Of a DNA stretch of 64,000 nucleotides, positions 10,481 to 22,093 are shown one piece after another; position 1 is the stretch's first letter; every line of letters starts with the position of its first letter. A program made the translations under genes and the position numbers. The notes below the pieces were generated by a model that had not been told where the DNA came from, ran no database searches, and worked only from the letters and a program-made list of their open reading frames with translations. Location of the stretch: positions 141,600,563 to 141,664,562 of the forward strand of contig CM071570.1 in NCBI GenBank assembly GCA_036426205.1, read 5' to 3'. The stretch comes from Ascaphus truei (Eukaryota > Chordata > Amphibia > Anura > Ascaphidae).

Positions 10481-13340
10481 TACCGAATCTCACAACCCTC
10501 ATTGGTTGATAGGCATGATTGTTTTTGCTTAGTAATAGCCTAATTCGAGGGATAGTCACCGCCTCTCAGTGGTTAAAAAAAAAAAAAGAAACCGAACATA
10601 CTAACTCCCAATCCCATTGCATAAATTAATGAAAATGTATATAAAAGAGGGAATTTAAGTGTGTGGATTATTCTTACAGTATTTCAGGGTGTATGGAACG
10701 TGTCTGCACACAGAGTTGCATATACAACATACAGTCTCATGAATCATGTATAGAGCAAACAAGAAAGAGACATCAGAAAGGAAGTTAAGGGAATAACCAT
10801 AATAAGCATTATCGGCATATCAGTCAAATATAAATGCCTCTTTCCCATGTGTCAAAAGAACCTATAGGTTTTCTATATGTGCAAATACTGCAGTCTATAA
10901 CAAACTCATTGTGGAGATGGTTTCATTCTATTTAAAGATGTTCGAACACTCGTTCTATGGTTTCCTAAATCCAGAATGCAGCTTTTAATACATACCATAG
11001 ACATAGAGCATAAGTACAGTTAGTTCAAGTACTTCCAGTGCTGACTATGTTGGAGAAGGCTCGGCAAAAGCTGGTAACATGGACCATCAGAGGGGAAAAA
11101 ATTGAAAGTTTATGTGCCACTTACAGTCTCCTGAGAAATATGCCACCAATGACAGGACATAGAAATGTACAGACTGGCTGGCACTAAATGGGTTAACATT
11201 CCCTACTTTAGGATTATTATTTTCCCAATTACAGTTTAAGGGCAGTGTTTTTAGAAAAGGTTCCCTTGTGTAGAATTGTGAATAGCCATGGGGGAAATAC
11301 AAGATAGAGCAACTGATAGTGAGTCCTGAAATCCAGTCTTGCTTGAGATGCACAGCACTACTGCGCACCGGCTGAATGTACAGAGCTGAGGATAGTAAGA
11401 GGCAAGTTAAAGGAGAAGAGTTTATCCACTAGTCGCCCTCGAAGTATCGCCCTAGTCCAGCACCTTGTCAAGATTGTATTTGAAAGCTACCGTAACACCA
11501 TAAGTTTGCACCTCTGTCATGTGGGAACTGGGGATCTTCCTGTCAGAAGTTGTTTTGTTTAAACTTCTGTAAATAAAAGACTTATTAAAAAGTTCCTGGC
11601 GCCCATCATCATGCTTCCCTGCCACAGCCCTGCTCGAATCCAACTCTGACCTTGTTAGCTTAGTTAAGGAGGACTGTACAACCACATTAATTTTCTCCAG
11701 CTCCAGAGTAACTCCCTGTTGTTGCTGGTTGTGAAACTATAGACTTTACCACTACCAGGAGAGTGTTACAGATATAAACACAGAGCATGCGTTTAATGTA
11801 TCCCTGGTGCATTTTGGCTACAGTGCACTTAAGCATGTTCCTATTTGTTCTTTGTTTGTTTTTTCCCTGATATTTATTAATACAGACTAATTTGTGTGTT
11901 GAATATAACATTTATATGTATGATGAGGTCCAATAAGAAAGTGTGCTTGAGCACAGCTGTGGTGATAGTGCAGAAATATCACAGTCCAGCAATATCGCAG
12001 TCTTTACAATTTAATAAATGGAAGCACTGTACAACATTGGAAACAATTGTCCCTAAATCAGCTTGCTTTGATGCACACACATAATCATACATTCGGACAC
12101 AACTCATGTTTTCACAGCCACACCTTAAAGATATACTGTACTACAACTTCAGCAGTCTTGATTACAATGACTGCATACAAGGGTGGAAATTACTATGACT
12201 AGGGTTTATTTAAACTCTGTCATACTCCCAATAAACCAGCTGTTACATAAGTGATGATCCTTGCGTATAATGAACAGAAATTTATCATTTGAAACAGCAA
12301 TCTGGTTTTTAGGCTGGTAACCAGTTAGATGGAGGCAGCTAGGTATTTCTGGTAGAGGGGGGTGGGTATTGGTTGTAGTTGTCCTTGGGTCGATTAGCTC
12401 AATCAGAGGGGGGAATGAAACTTAGGGTGGGTTGGTCAGTTTCTAGATGTCATTTAGGTCTACAGGCGTAACTACTGTAGGATATTAATTAGCTTTGTGC
12501 TGTCTGTTGAGACTTTATGCAATGCCTGGTATTGTGATGCCCCTCTGTAGGATTGATAAATTAGCCATTTGACATTAATTTCATAATAAAACAGTGATTT
12601 TAAGAAAAGATCATTAGCATGTCAGTTGAATGTGCCCATTTATAAACAATGCAACATATGAAATTATTTACTTTAGAAGCAATCCATTTAGAGACACACA
12701 GCAGATGTGTTTTATTTACTAATCTAAAAATAGTACAAGGCACAGGCTGGAACCTATTCTCTGTTGTAATAAAAGTGCCTTTGCATAAAAAAAAAACAAA
12801 GTGATGCCACTGTAAATAAACCAGTTTTCTCGACTTACAGGAAATGCAAACGAAAAAATGGTCTCGCTGGTGAACCAACTACAAAGTAAATTAAAAAAAG
12901 ATGTCAAGTGGATGAATGTAGTTGTGGATGAAAAGGTATATGGGAGAACTGTATGGGGTAAACCTGGAATAGTTATCTCACACAGCTGCACAATAAAGAT
13001 ACATGGCTATTAATAGCCCAAATGGCCAAAAGTCAGACTAAAACAATAACAATGTGTGAACATAAAATATATTTTAAAATACCAGCAATGTGGTTTTATG
13101 ACATGAACCAATGAGGAGCTGTAGTATGGGTCTCAATCAACAAAATGTTGTGTAAAGTATCAGTAAAATACAGTCTTTGCGTAGGTTGCCAATTGTCCTA
13201 TTCGATGCAGAAAAGTTGCAGCCTCTCAAATAAGGAAAACCAATCCTTAGTATACCGAAACCTCAAAGAGAAGAAAAATATAGAGAGGCGCAAAGAAGCA
13301 ATGAATAAAAAGGGCCTTTATATATGAAAATTGGCAATGT
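10481..13340. other. No gene recognised
   Basis: About 2.9 kb of AT-rich sequence with scattered short open frames and no domain I can name. A stretch near 11540-11600 (AATAAA followed by CTTATTAAAAAGTTCC) resembles the 3' part of an LTR but has no defined ends. Nothing else is supported. Confidence 0.4.
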
Positions 13341-13876
13341 TAAAGCATAAACAATAGGGCAATAAAAAACATTTGTGCAAGAAAATAAAAACAAAGACTT
13401 TGCCTTATAAATGTGGCTGCTGCCGATGTGCTAATGATAGATGTTAAACAGACTTGTACTCTCCTACAGTGTCCATGGATCTTCTCTGTCAGCTGTTGAA
13501 GGGTAGGGGGGAAGTGGGGGGAGGAAGGTGGGGGGACTGGCGTGCCGATCTTTACCATGCTGCTGTGCTGCTGGGCCGGGTAGTTGTCTCCTGGGTGGTA
13601 TCCTCAGTAGAACCCTTTGTCCTGGCGTTTGCTTGCTTACAACTGCTGTGGCTGGCTGGTGCTCAATCCTCTCCTGTGAACCCGGAAGTGACATTAGACT
13701 CGGGCGTGATGTCAGTCACCCGATGTGACGCTCGCTCGTATGTGGTGTAGTACGTTCAAAGGCTGGCAGATTTCAATCCGATTCAGGTTGATTTCGTCCT
13801 ACAGTGAGCTGGCAATGCTCGCAAACAGTGGTTGTTCAGTTAGCACACTGAATGGTGACCCTCAGTAGGCTCCTCC

Positions 13877-13914
13877 TCCTACGCGTTTCATCAACGTAAT
13901 TGGCTTCTTCGGGG
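13877..13914 (-). ncRNA. Degenerate hammerhead-like motif
   Basis: On the minus strand: CCC, then CGAAGAAG (the core with U4 missing and N7 = A), a stem around CCAA and TTGA, then GAAACGCGT, A and GGAG. Stem III is the palindrome ACGCGT, and stem I can form two pairs. The core is damaged, so this is probably a dead copy. It lies in a repeat of unknown extent (about 13340-13930). Confidence 0.4.
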
Positions 13915-14952
13915 ATACTGGGAGGGCTTCCCCTTACTGATTATATACCCCATGGTCTGATTAAAAAACTGATATCAGGTGTGATTAACCTCTTATGGGC
14001 ATTTTAACCCCTGGGGTACCTTAAATCACAAAGGAATAAGCAGTAGGAAAAGATGGTTCATTTCATAAATACAATTTTTTTTATCACAAAATCGTCTTTT
14101 TTTTAAATAATTAAATAAAAAACAATAATAAAACCTTTTTGAGCTGTCAGCAATCAAATGTCTTCTCTTTGCATATATTATTGATAACAAATGTGTAGTT
14201 CATTATTGTGATTGTAATTCAAAGTCCTTATGAAAAGATTTCTCCTGTATGTCATTTTTTTGATTGATTGATTAATTAAATAATTAGACCTGCTTTACAA
14301 TCTTTGGAAGTTGTTTACAAATGAAAAAGATACATGATATGTTAAATACATCTTGCACCCTAATGAATAATTGCATACCTGTATTTGAATGCTTGCATAA
14401 ACAGGTAAGAAAAATCAAAGAGTAAACTCCAAGAAACTGATGCTCCAAATAGTGCATATGTTATCCACAATGTACCATAATGATGAATGTACAAATAAAT
14501 CAAAAAGCGCTAGTGATCAGTGTCCTGATAATATAATGTATAAACGAGGGAGTGAAACTGTGTACCCGAGACTGACCATCGGGAAGGGGCTAGGATGTGG
14601 TAAGGAAAAAAGAAAAAGCAGTAAAAGCCGTGTTCCCTGCGTGGAACTATAATGCGGCTAACCGCAACTAATCTCATACACAGCGTCTCATACACAGCCA
14701 CAAACCCTACAAGGAGAAACAGGTACTCACAGTCTTGACTTGTCGAGTTCAGTCCTCAGAGTGATGTGAATGGAAATGCTGATCAGGTGCGCTGAGAAGC
14801 GTGCTCCAGCCAAGTAATCAAGTAAGTGAAAGAAAAAGTTCAGGCGGTTCACAGCTAACCGTAGGGGTACAATCAGAGGTATCCAAGCGTAATCAGGAAA
14901 AAAGGTTGTTTATTCAGTGCATTTACAAAAGTCCTTCTGCTACAGAGAAAAA

Positions 14953-14995
14953 CTTTGACGCGTTTCGTCCACCAATAGGACTTTGTCAAAGAGTA
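14953..14995 (-). ncRNA. Hammerhead-like motif, left half of palindrome
   Basis: Core TTGACAA with an extra A, stem II GTCC/GGAC, GAA, palindromic stem III ACGCGT, and C as the putative cleavage base. The 5' stem I strand is CTCT; here its partner reads AAAG, whereas the other arm has AGAG, which pairs perfectly. Confidence 0.55.
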
Positions 14996-15034
14996 CTTTG
15001 ACAAAGTCCTATTGGTGGACGAAACGCGTCAGAG
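14993..15034 (+). ncRNA. Hammerhead-like motif, right half of palindrome
   Basis: Core TTGACAA, extra A, stem II GTCC/GGAC enclosing TATTGGT, GAA, stem III ACGCGT, C, then AGAG. U3 and A8 replace the usual C3 and G8, which keeps the pair these two bases make in active hammerheads. Confidence 0.6.
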
Positions 15035-15178
15035 TTTTTCTCTGTAGGGCAGAAGGACTTTTGTAAATGCACTGAATAAACAACCTTTTTTCCTGATTGC
15101 GCTTGGATACCTTTGATTGTACTCCTACGGTTAGCTGTGAACCGCCTGAACTTTTTCTTTTACTTGCATAAAGAGGTG

Positions 15179-15916
15179 TTTAGCTCCCCCTGATGGGTAA
15201 TGATTTCCATAAACCCTAAGTATATTTGTAATTTCCAAAAGACAACTTGTATATATCAAGTGATGATATTGTATACTCCCTATATTTCTTCATTGAGCAT
15301 AAAAAAAAACTTTTGGGGGGTCTGGTTTCATTGAAAAAAATAGTATAACTTTAGAACAAACTCTAATCAATGGTGATTCAGATGTTAGTTTGAAAAAACG
15401 GGGGATAAATCATTTGTTTTATGGTTTTATTAGTGCATATTTTGGTTCTTTTTTTAAATATTTTTAAAAAAAGGAGGGACTGGATACTTTTGAGAAGAGG
15501 AATGAATAAATCCTTCTGTATATATGGTAAAAAGTGAAAAATGATTCAAATTAAAAAAGGAAATATGATAAAATGGAAAGGTTTTCTAAAAAGGTGGGAA
15601 ATTAATTAAAACATTGTATTTAATTATTAATAAAAAATATTTATTTTTAAATTGATAAAAGAATATTAAAAACAGGTAAATAATTCTTATAAGATATTTA
15701 AAAGAATGGGAATGATTTAAAATGTGGGAAAAATACCAAATGATCTAAAAGGTCTAAAAATTACTTTTGGTTGGGCTGAAAAAAAATGAAACATTGCAAT
15801 CATGTGAATCCCCAATTGTTCATGACATAATAATACACGTTGTGAAGGATTCAAACATCTTTAATTTAGACAAAAAATTATCAAAACACCGAGCTAAAAA
15901 TATAAAACAATTTTAC
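15179..15916 (-). other. Probable 3' untranslated region of PLE-B
   Basis: AT-rich sequence between the PLE-B stop codon (15917-15919) and the palindromic end at 15178. A small plus-strand frame at 15767-15967 is antisense to the PLE and has no motif. Confidence 0.5.
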
Positions 15917-16061
15917 TTATTGGAAAGCCAAAAGATCAAGATCTTCATTCAACCCTCCTGGTTGTAATGTTTGTAATTTAAATATCCAATAAGTCTCCTG
16001 TTTTCTTAATCTGAGGAGTCTATCTCTTCTCGTGGATCCTGTGCTGATGTGTTCTATACCC

Positions 16062-16350
16062 GCAATTAGGTTTGCACCAAGTTATGCCAATCTATTTATG
16101 GGCAGGTGGGAGGATTATATTTGGAATAACTGCCCTCTTGGTGCAAACCTGGTACTTGGCGGAGCTACATTGACGATGTGATAATTATTTGGTCTGGGAG
16201 CCTAGAACAACTAGATACATTAATTTCACATTTGAATAATAATAACAGAAATCTTCAGTTTTTCTGTCATGCAGACATGCATCATATTGATTTTTTAGAT
16301 TTGAGTATTAGTATTGTTGATAACACAGTATGTACTAAAACTTTTTTTTA
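16062..16350 (+). pseudogene. PLE reverse-transcriptase fragment inserted in PLE-B endonuclease
   Basis: The plus strand encodes FAPSYANLFMGRWEDYIW and then, after a frame change, RSYIDDVIIIWSGSLEQLD and a tail with IDFLDLSI. This is the palm of a PLE reverse transcriptase with its catalytic YIDD. It lies inside the GIY-YIG domain of the minus-strand PLE-B, between NHNEIFVVGMHR and AGIEHIS, so it entered PLE-B after that copy was in place. It is a short fragment with no end of its own. Confidence 0.75.
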
Positions 16351-16799
16351 AATCTGTGCATACCCACAACAAAGATTTCATTATGATTTTTATTGTAAAC
16401 ATTGAGAAAATGTCTTGGGACCCCATGACAAATGAAGCCCTTTATAATAGTCCTATGTTCAACAAATCTTTATTTGAGGCTCCTTTTCGTCCGTCCTATA
16501 TACTGTAGGCCACATGGGCAAGTCAACAAATAAATGACATATATGGTGTTACAGCTTATGAATTCCTTGATTTTAAACTTTTCACCTTTGACCTTTGATG
16601 TGAAATCTTTTTCTTCTATTCATTAAACGTTTGCATGTCAAACAGTTTATTCGGCCACAGCTATAGCGCCCTGCCGGACATGCTGGGAGCCAAGTATCTC
16701 TGGGGATAGTATCTTTGTCTGATTTGTTTTTTCCTTCCTCAGTTGACTCGGTGCCAGGATGTTTTTGAGATTTTTTGCTCGTTTAAAAATGGCCATGGA

Positions 16800-17320
16800 C
16801 CTCCCAGCCCCCGCGGCCAGGCTGACTTCCGCTATATTTACGGCGGCAAGATGCTCGGTGGCGGCGGCCTGGAAGCAACTAAAAGCGCCCTCAAGGAGGA
16901 CTGTAGTGAACAGAATAAATACAGTAATGAATATGGAAAAACTAACGGCCATGTTAAAACAAAAAATGCCACAATTCTATAATACCTGGGAGCCCTGGAT
17001 TAGCTCCGGAAACCCTACCCCCCGATTAGGCCCAAACGACGAATAATCTACCAGCTAAAGAGTCAGAGAGAGAGAGAAGGGTTAACCACCCTCCCCCCCC
17101 CCCTTTCCCCCTCTCCTGTCGTCCCCATCTATCGCCCCACCCTGAGTCTCCCCCTGCTTTTCTTACTAAAAAAACAAGAAAACGATTTATTGAGATCATA
17201 CACTCACCCCACAATCAAGTTCCGCTATTCTCAAATTGCAATGTACCATATTGATTGTAACCTCTGTCTGTAATTTCTTATATATGTCTCCAATAAAGGA
17301 AAAAAAAGATTAAAAAAAAA
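16800..17320 (+). mobile_element. 5'-truncated Tx1/L1-group LINE insertion
   Basis: The start encodes the end of an L1/Tx1-type ORF2, with TAARCSVAAAWKQLKAPS, NMEKLTAMLKQK and FYNTWEPW, and stops at about 17044. A 3' untranslated region of about 270 bp follows, with AATAAA near 17293 and an A-rich tail. A 14-15 bp target duplication (AAAAATGGCCATGGA) flanks it at 16785-16799 and 17320-17334. The target is the minus-strand PLE-B, whose frame resumes on each side. Confidence 0.85.
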
Positions 17321-18560
17321 AAAATGGCCATGGATTTTTCATTGCTTGTATTGCCTAAAATGGGGTAATTAAGTATGATTTCCCAATGTTTCTGGATCAC
17401 TTTTTTTTAATTTTATTTGCAGCCCCATTGTATTTTGTAATAAACAGGCAATTTTCCTGTTCTTGCTCTTTGGGTACCAAATTTGATTTCTGTTCCAATA
17501 GTGCCAGTCTTTCCTGTTCTCTAACTTTACCCATGACTTCGTCTAGTTTTTCACTTCTGTAACCTTTTTGTAAGAATGTATTTCTAAGTGAATTTCTAAG
17601 TTATTTCTAAGCTTGTTCCTCAAAATATGAGTCTTTTGTACAGTTTCTTCGTACTCTTAGAAATTGCCCATATGGTATATTATTTTTCCAGGATTTGGAA
17701 TGGTTACTCTTGTAGTCAAGGTAGCTGTTAGAGTCAACTGTTTTAAAATGGGGTTTCGTTAAACTCATCTTATCGTCGGTGAATAAAACCAGATCTAAAT
17801 AGTTATTAGTGACCGTATCGTGAGTGAACTTCAAATTTATGTCATTATTATTAAGATACAGATACAAATTTTGTAGCTCTTCCACCCTTCCTTTCCATAT
17901 GATTAAAAGATCATCTATGAACCTTCTGTATAAAAAGATGTTTCTGGCGAAGGGGTTATTGTGCCAAATATTCTTGTCTTCCCACTGACCCATGAATAAA
18001 TTAGCAAACGTAAGGGCACACTTAGTCCCCATAGTTGTTACGCACGTTTGCAAGTAAAATGTCCCCTCAAAAGATAAAATAATTGTGTTTTAAAATGAAA
18101 TTTATACTTTTTAAAACAAACTCTCTTTGTTTCGTGCCCATCAAGGGATTCTGTCTCAAAAAAACAATCAATTGCATCAATCCCCTTATGTGCAATACAC
18201 ATGTATAATAGTGACATCACGTTACCAAAATCAGGTCATCTGCCCATTCCAGGTTATTTATCAGTTCTAACATGTTTTGTGTCTCTTAAGTATGATCTAC
18301 ATTTACAAATTCGGACAGGTTAGATGTTATAGAGTCCATCCCTGAAATGATAGGTCGCCCAGGAGGATTTTCCAGGCTTTTATGTATCTTACTGTAGGTA
18401 GATGATACATCAATGGTGTTCTTGGTTGTATTACGTTGAGGAATTTAAATTCTGATTTGTTTAGAACCCCATTTTCCATGCCCTCTTTTAGCAGGTTTAA
18501 TAATTTATCTTGAAATGATAAAACGGGGTCAGAATTAATTATTAACTATGAACTTGCATC

Positions 18561-18748
18561 CCCTAATAGGCGCGGGTGACAGACCATGTGACAGAGTCAA
18601 TTTTGGGAAAGCCTGTGACGTCATCCAAAGGGAGTCACATGGTCTACTACAACCTATCAGATTGGGGATATACATCTCACAATCTGATTGGCTGAAATAA
18701 CGTGATTGTGGCTATGCGGGTTTGGTGACATTATGTTAAAGGGAAAGG
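18561..18748. other. Possible detached end of the minisatellite element (copy B)
   Basis: The sequence has CCTGTGACGTCAT, CACATGGT and repeated GATTGG motifs in the order seen at 25200-25290 and near 10300-10380, the promoter-like end of the minisatellite element. If so, the LINE at 18749-25192 inserted into copy B. This is inference from short similar blocks. Confidence 0.3.
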
Positions 18749-19729
18749 CCTGCAGCCATGCTTCTAAGCAGATATGCTTTTAAGTAGAAATGTTTCAAGT
18801 AGATTTGAAGTTTAAAAAGGAAGACTATTGAATCACTCATCTCATCTCTTCTCTTTCCTCAGGTAAAAACATATTCCAAACTGTCTGTCTATCCTGATAT
18901 CCTCCCCTGCTGTGTATTTAGTTCTCTTTAGGTAAAAACATATTCCAAACTGTCTGTCTATCCTGATATCCTCCCCTGCTGTGTATTTAGTTCTATTTAG
19001 GTAAAAACATATTCCAATTGTCTGTCTGTAAATCATCCCCCTACTGTCTTAATTTAATTCAGCTTTCACACTTGTGCAAGACAACACCCAACTTAGAAAA
19101 ACCATTTGCTTTAACGTCCCTCACATGTGCTAATTAAGTTTGTTGTGCCAACCAGGTGACTTTCTAAAAGTATATAAGTAAACTCATAACAGCCACTGCT
19201 GCCTGCAGCCATGCTTCTAAGCAGATATGCTTTTAAGTAGAAATGTTTCAAGTAGATTTGAAGTTTAAAAAGGAAGACTATTGAATCACTCATCTCATCT
19301 CTTCTCTTTCCTCAGGTAAAAACATATTCCAAACTGTCTGTCTATCCTGATATCCTCCCCTGCTGTGTATTTAGTTCTCTTTAGGTAAAAACATATTCCA
19401 AACTGTCTGTCTATCCTGATATCCTCCCCTGCTGTGTATTTAGTTCTATTTAGGTAAAAACATATTCCAATTGTCTGTCTGTAAATCATCCCCCTACTGT
19501 CTTAATTTAATTCAGCTTTCACACTTGTGCAAGACAACACCCAACTTAGAAAAACCATTTGCTTTAACGTCCCTCACATGTGCTAATTAAGTTTGTTGTG
19601 CCAACCAGGTGACTTTCTAAAAGTATATAAGTAAACTCATAACAGCCACTGCTGCCTGCAGCCATGCTTCTAAGCAGATATGCTTTTAAGTAGAAATGTT
19701 TCAAGTAGATTTGAAGTTTAAAAAGGAAG
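18749..19729 (+). repeat. Tandem 453-bp units at the LINE 5' end
   Basis: Two full units (starting at 18749 and 19202) and a third partial unit (19655-19729) repeat with a period of exactly 453 bp and appear identical. Each full unit also contains about 2.5 copies of a 69-bp subunit beginning AGGTAAAAACATATTCC (at 18861, 18930 and 18999 in unit 1). The array lies directly upstream of the L2/CR1-like LINE and on its sense side, where some LINEs keep promoter monomers. Each unit includes a TATATAAG stretch. Confidence 0.85.
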
Positions 19730-20071
19730 TTCAAAAAGAAGTGGAAAAGTGGACAACACCTACTGCTTCTGATTCCTGCATTTGATCAACGTTGGAAAAT
19801 AGGATATCATCTATCCCAGACGGCACATCTCAACACTTAACTATTGCTGTGATGCCACCTTTATTTTTTTATATTTGCAGTAACCTCACTTATTTTCAAA
19901 TTATGCACTTCCTTCCACCAGTCTCCTTATGTCTCTAACTCATTCATATATCTCCATCTCTCCTTTCTTCCCCACTTCTCAGTTCACATGAACTCCTTTC
20001 TTACCTGTGTCCTCTGACACCACACAGCTATACACCCTGCACTAAAACACACCCCTACAAATCATCCTCAC

Positions 20072-20532
20072 TGTGACAGGGTAAATAAAAGCCACCAGTT
20101 ACATGCCTGGAAAACCTATGTCTAGTCTGCAGTGCAGCACTGACTAGGTTAACTTCAGCTGGGAACCTCAGGACAATTAGTTGGATCCCAGCTGCCTAAT
20201 CAAGGTGTGTTAAAACCCAGGCTGTAGACACATGGAGCCTGGCTGTTGAGGAGAGAGGAGTAAGCTGCTGAAGAGATTTCCTGATACAAGTTCTGATTAG
20301 CAAAGTAGATGAATTGTGAACTGTCTGTCCCCTGCATAGAAAAGGGTAACTGCCTGATTTATACACTGTCTGCTAAAGAGAAACTGTTTTTGTTTGTCTG
20401 CTGAAGAAAAGCCATTTTTCTTTTGTTGCTGATGAAAAGCTATTTTTGTTTTGTGTGCTGTATATCTTTTGAGGCTAAATAAATAAGCCTTGTCAAGAAA
20501 CCTACGTGTGTAGTTGCATGTACCCTGCAACA
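20072..20532 (+). mobile_element. Solo LTR, 461 bp
   Basis: It begins TGTGACAGGGT and ends CCCTGCAACA, and is flanked by an exact 5-bp duplication CTCAC (20067-20071 and 20533-20537). It has AATAAA-type polyadenylation sequence near 20482. There is no internal region, so it is a solo LTR left after recombination. It interrupts the LINE just upstream of the readable endonuclease frame. The sense direction is assigned from the polyadenylation signal. Confidence 0.85.
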
Positions 20533-20554
20533 CTCACACATTCTCTTTCTTTCC

Positions 20555-22093
20555 ATGCTTCTCCTCCTTGCTTCTGGGGATATCTCTCCCAAACCTGGTC
20601 CCTGCCTTATTTCTACTTACTCTCATCCTCGCCTCCCACATGCAACTTCTACTCCTTCTGGTGTTAACCCCTCCAAATTCATGCCCATCCCCTGCCACCC
20701 TCCCTCCTCTCTCCCTTTCTTCTGTGCCCTTTGGAATGCTCGCTCCCTTTCTAACAAGTTCCTCTCCGTGCATGACTTCTTTCTCTCTCACTCCCTGCTT
20801 CTCTTTGCTATAACTGAGACCTGGCTCACTCAGTTTGACTCGGCTCTGGAAGCTGCCCTTTCTTTCTCCCACACTTCATGCCCTGATGGAAGGGGTGGAG
20901 GTGTGGGGCTTCTGCTCTCCTCTCTCTGTCGTTACCGAACTCTTCCTATTCCTCCATCTCTTGCTTTTCCCTCCTTTGAGGTTCACACAGTCCAGATCTT
21001 CTCTCCTCTCCCTGTCCACGTGGCGGTCATCTATCGCCCACCTACCTCTACTCATCCCACTTCTGCCTTTCTCTCTCACTTTGAATCCTGGCTCTCTTTC
21101 TTCCTCTCCTCAGACTCCCCTGTTCTTCTCCTTGGGGACTTCAATTGCCACATTGATGACCCCTCTCTCCCTTGGGCTTCCCGCTTTCTTTCTCTAACCT
21201 CTTCTTTTGGCCTTCAACAGTGGACTGCAGCCAGCACCCACAAGGATGGCCACTACTTAGACCTGGTTTTCACTCAAAACTTCTCTCTCTCCGATTTCTC
21301 CATTTCCCCTTTTCCTCTCTCTGACCATCACCTCATCTCATTCTCTCTATCTCGCTTCTCCCCTTCTCCACCTCCATCTACACCCCGGTTCTGCAGAAAC
21401 CTGCGATCTATTCACTTACTTGACTTTGAGTCCACTTTACACACCTCCCTCTCCTCTCTCAGCTCTGCTACAGACCCTGACAACCTGGTCAGGAACTACA
21501 ACTCTGCCTTGTCCTCCTCTCTTGATCTACATGCCCCGCTTTCTCTCTGCCGCACTCGCCCTTCTAACCCTAGACCCTGGCTAAATTCCCACACGCGTAT
21601 GCTGCGTTCCTCCACTCGTTCCTCTGAACGCCTCTGGAGGAAATCTCATACTCTCGCAGACTTCCTTCACTACAAATTTATGCTATCCTGTTTCAACTCT
21701 GCCCTCTTACTAGCTAAACAAGCCTACTTTCCTTCACTAATCAACATGCACAAGTCTAACCAACGCCGACTGTTCTCTGTCTTTGATACTCTACTCAAAC
21801 CACCCTCAGCTGCCTCTCCTTCCTCCATCTCCGCTCAGGACTTTGCTGACTATTTTAAGGAAAAGGTGGAATCCATATGTCAGAACATCCCCTCTGTTTC
21901 TTCCTCCCATCCTACACCTCTTCCTAACTCTCCTCCTGCCTTCCTTGACTCTTTTTCTACTGTCTCAGAGGAGGATGTGTCGCTGTTGATCGCCTCTTCT
22001 CCCTCTACCACTTGCCCTCTTGACCCCATTGCCTCCCATCTCCTAAAACCTCTTGCTCCTACTATAATCCCTACGCTCACACACATTTTTTAA
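20555..22093 (+). pseudogene. LINE endonuclease and reverse-transcriptase N-terminus
   Basis: The protein starts MLLLLASGDISPKPGP, a motif seen at the start of L2/CR1-like endonucleases. Endonuclease motifs follow: WNARSLSNK, ITETWL, GVGLLLSS, VAVIYRPP, LLLGDFNCHID, and the terminal SDHHLISFSL. The domain looks complete, about residues 60-270. The rest leads towards the reverse transcriptase (CPLDPIASHLLKPL). A run of six T residues at about 22086-22091 contains one extra T and shifts the frame, giving a stop after THIF. The reading continues in the next frame from 22094. Apart from this the copy is well preserved, so it is probably young. Confidence 0.85.

Larger units (their letters stand above)
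14820..15178. repeat. Near-perfect palindrome of two PLE ends
   Basis: Two arms of about 175 bp meet at 14993/14994. The left arm is the reverse complement of the right arm with only scattered differences. Each arm holds a hammerhead-like motif next to the centre. The block lies downstream of the PLE-B endonuclease stop (15917) on the same strand, which fits a PLE 3' terminal repeat in inverted arrangement. Confidence 0.85.
15917..18560 (-). pseudogene. Penelope-like element polyprotein, decayed and twice interrupted (PLE-B)
   Basis: Reading down the minus strand one finds, in family order: the N-terminal segment EFKFLNVIQ and PTPLMYHLPT-like residues (about 18480-18400); a segment like PGRPIISGMDS (18370-18330); MGTKCALTFANLFMGQWED and FLYRRFIDDLLIIW with the catalytic IDD (about 18030-17880); FLRVRRNC (about 17660); the thumb with EKLDEVMGKVREQERLALL and FITKYNGAANKIKK (17540-17400); the linker FKRAKNLKNILAPSQLR (16790-16730); a GIY-YIG core with YVIYLLTCPCGLQYIGRT (about 16560-16480); and the C-terminal ETYWIFKLQTLQPGGLNEDL ending at a TAA at 15917-15919. 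Several stops and frameshifts occur. A Tx1/L1 LINE end (16800-17320) and an opposite-strand PLE piece (16062-16350) are inserted. Confidence 0.85.

Noticed and set aside
16647..16952. A 101-residue minus-strand frame as a single gene
   Set aside because: Its first half is antisense to the inserted L1 coding sequence and its second half is the PLE-B linker. It is a chance fusion across the insertion boundary.
18749..19729. A CRISPR array, because of regular tandem repeats
   Set aside because: Units are 453 bp with nested 69-bp repeats and no unique spacers, in a vertebrate-type genome next to a LINE.
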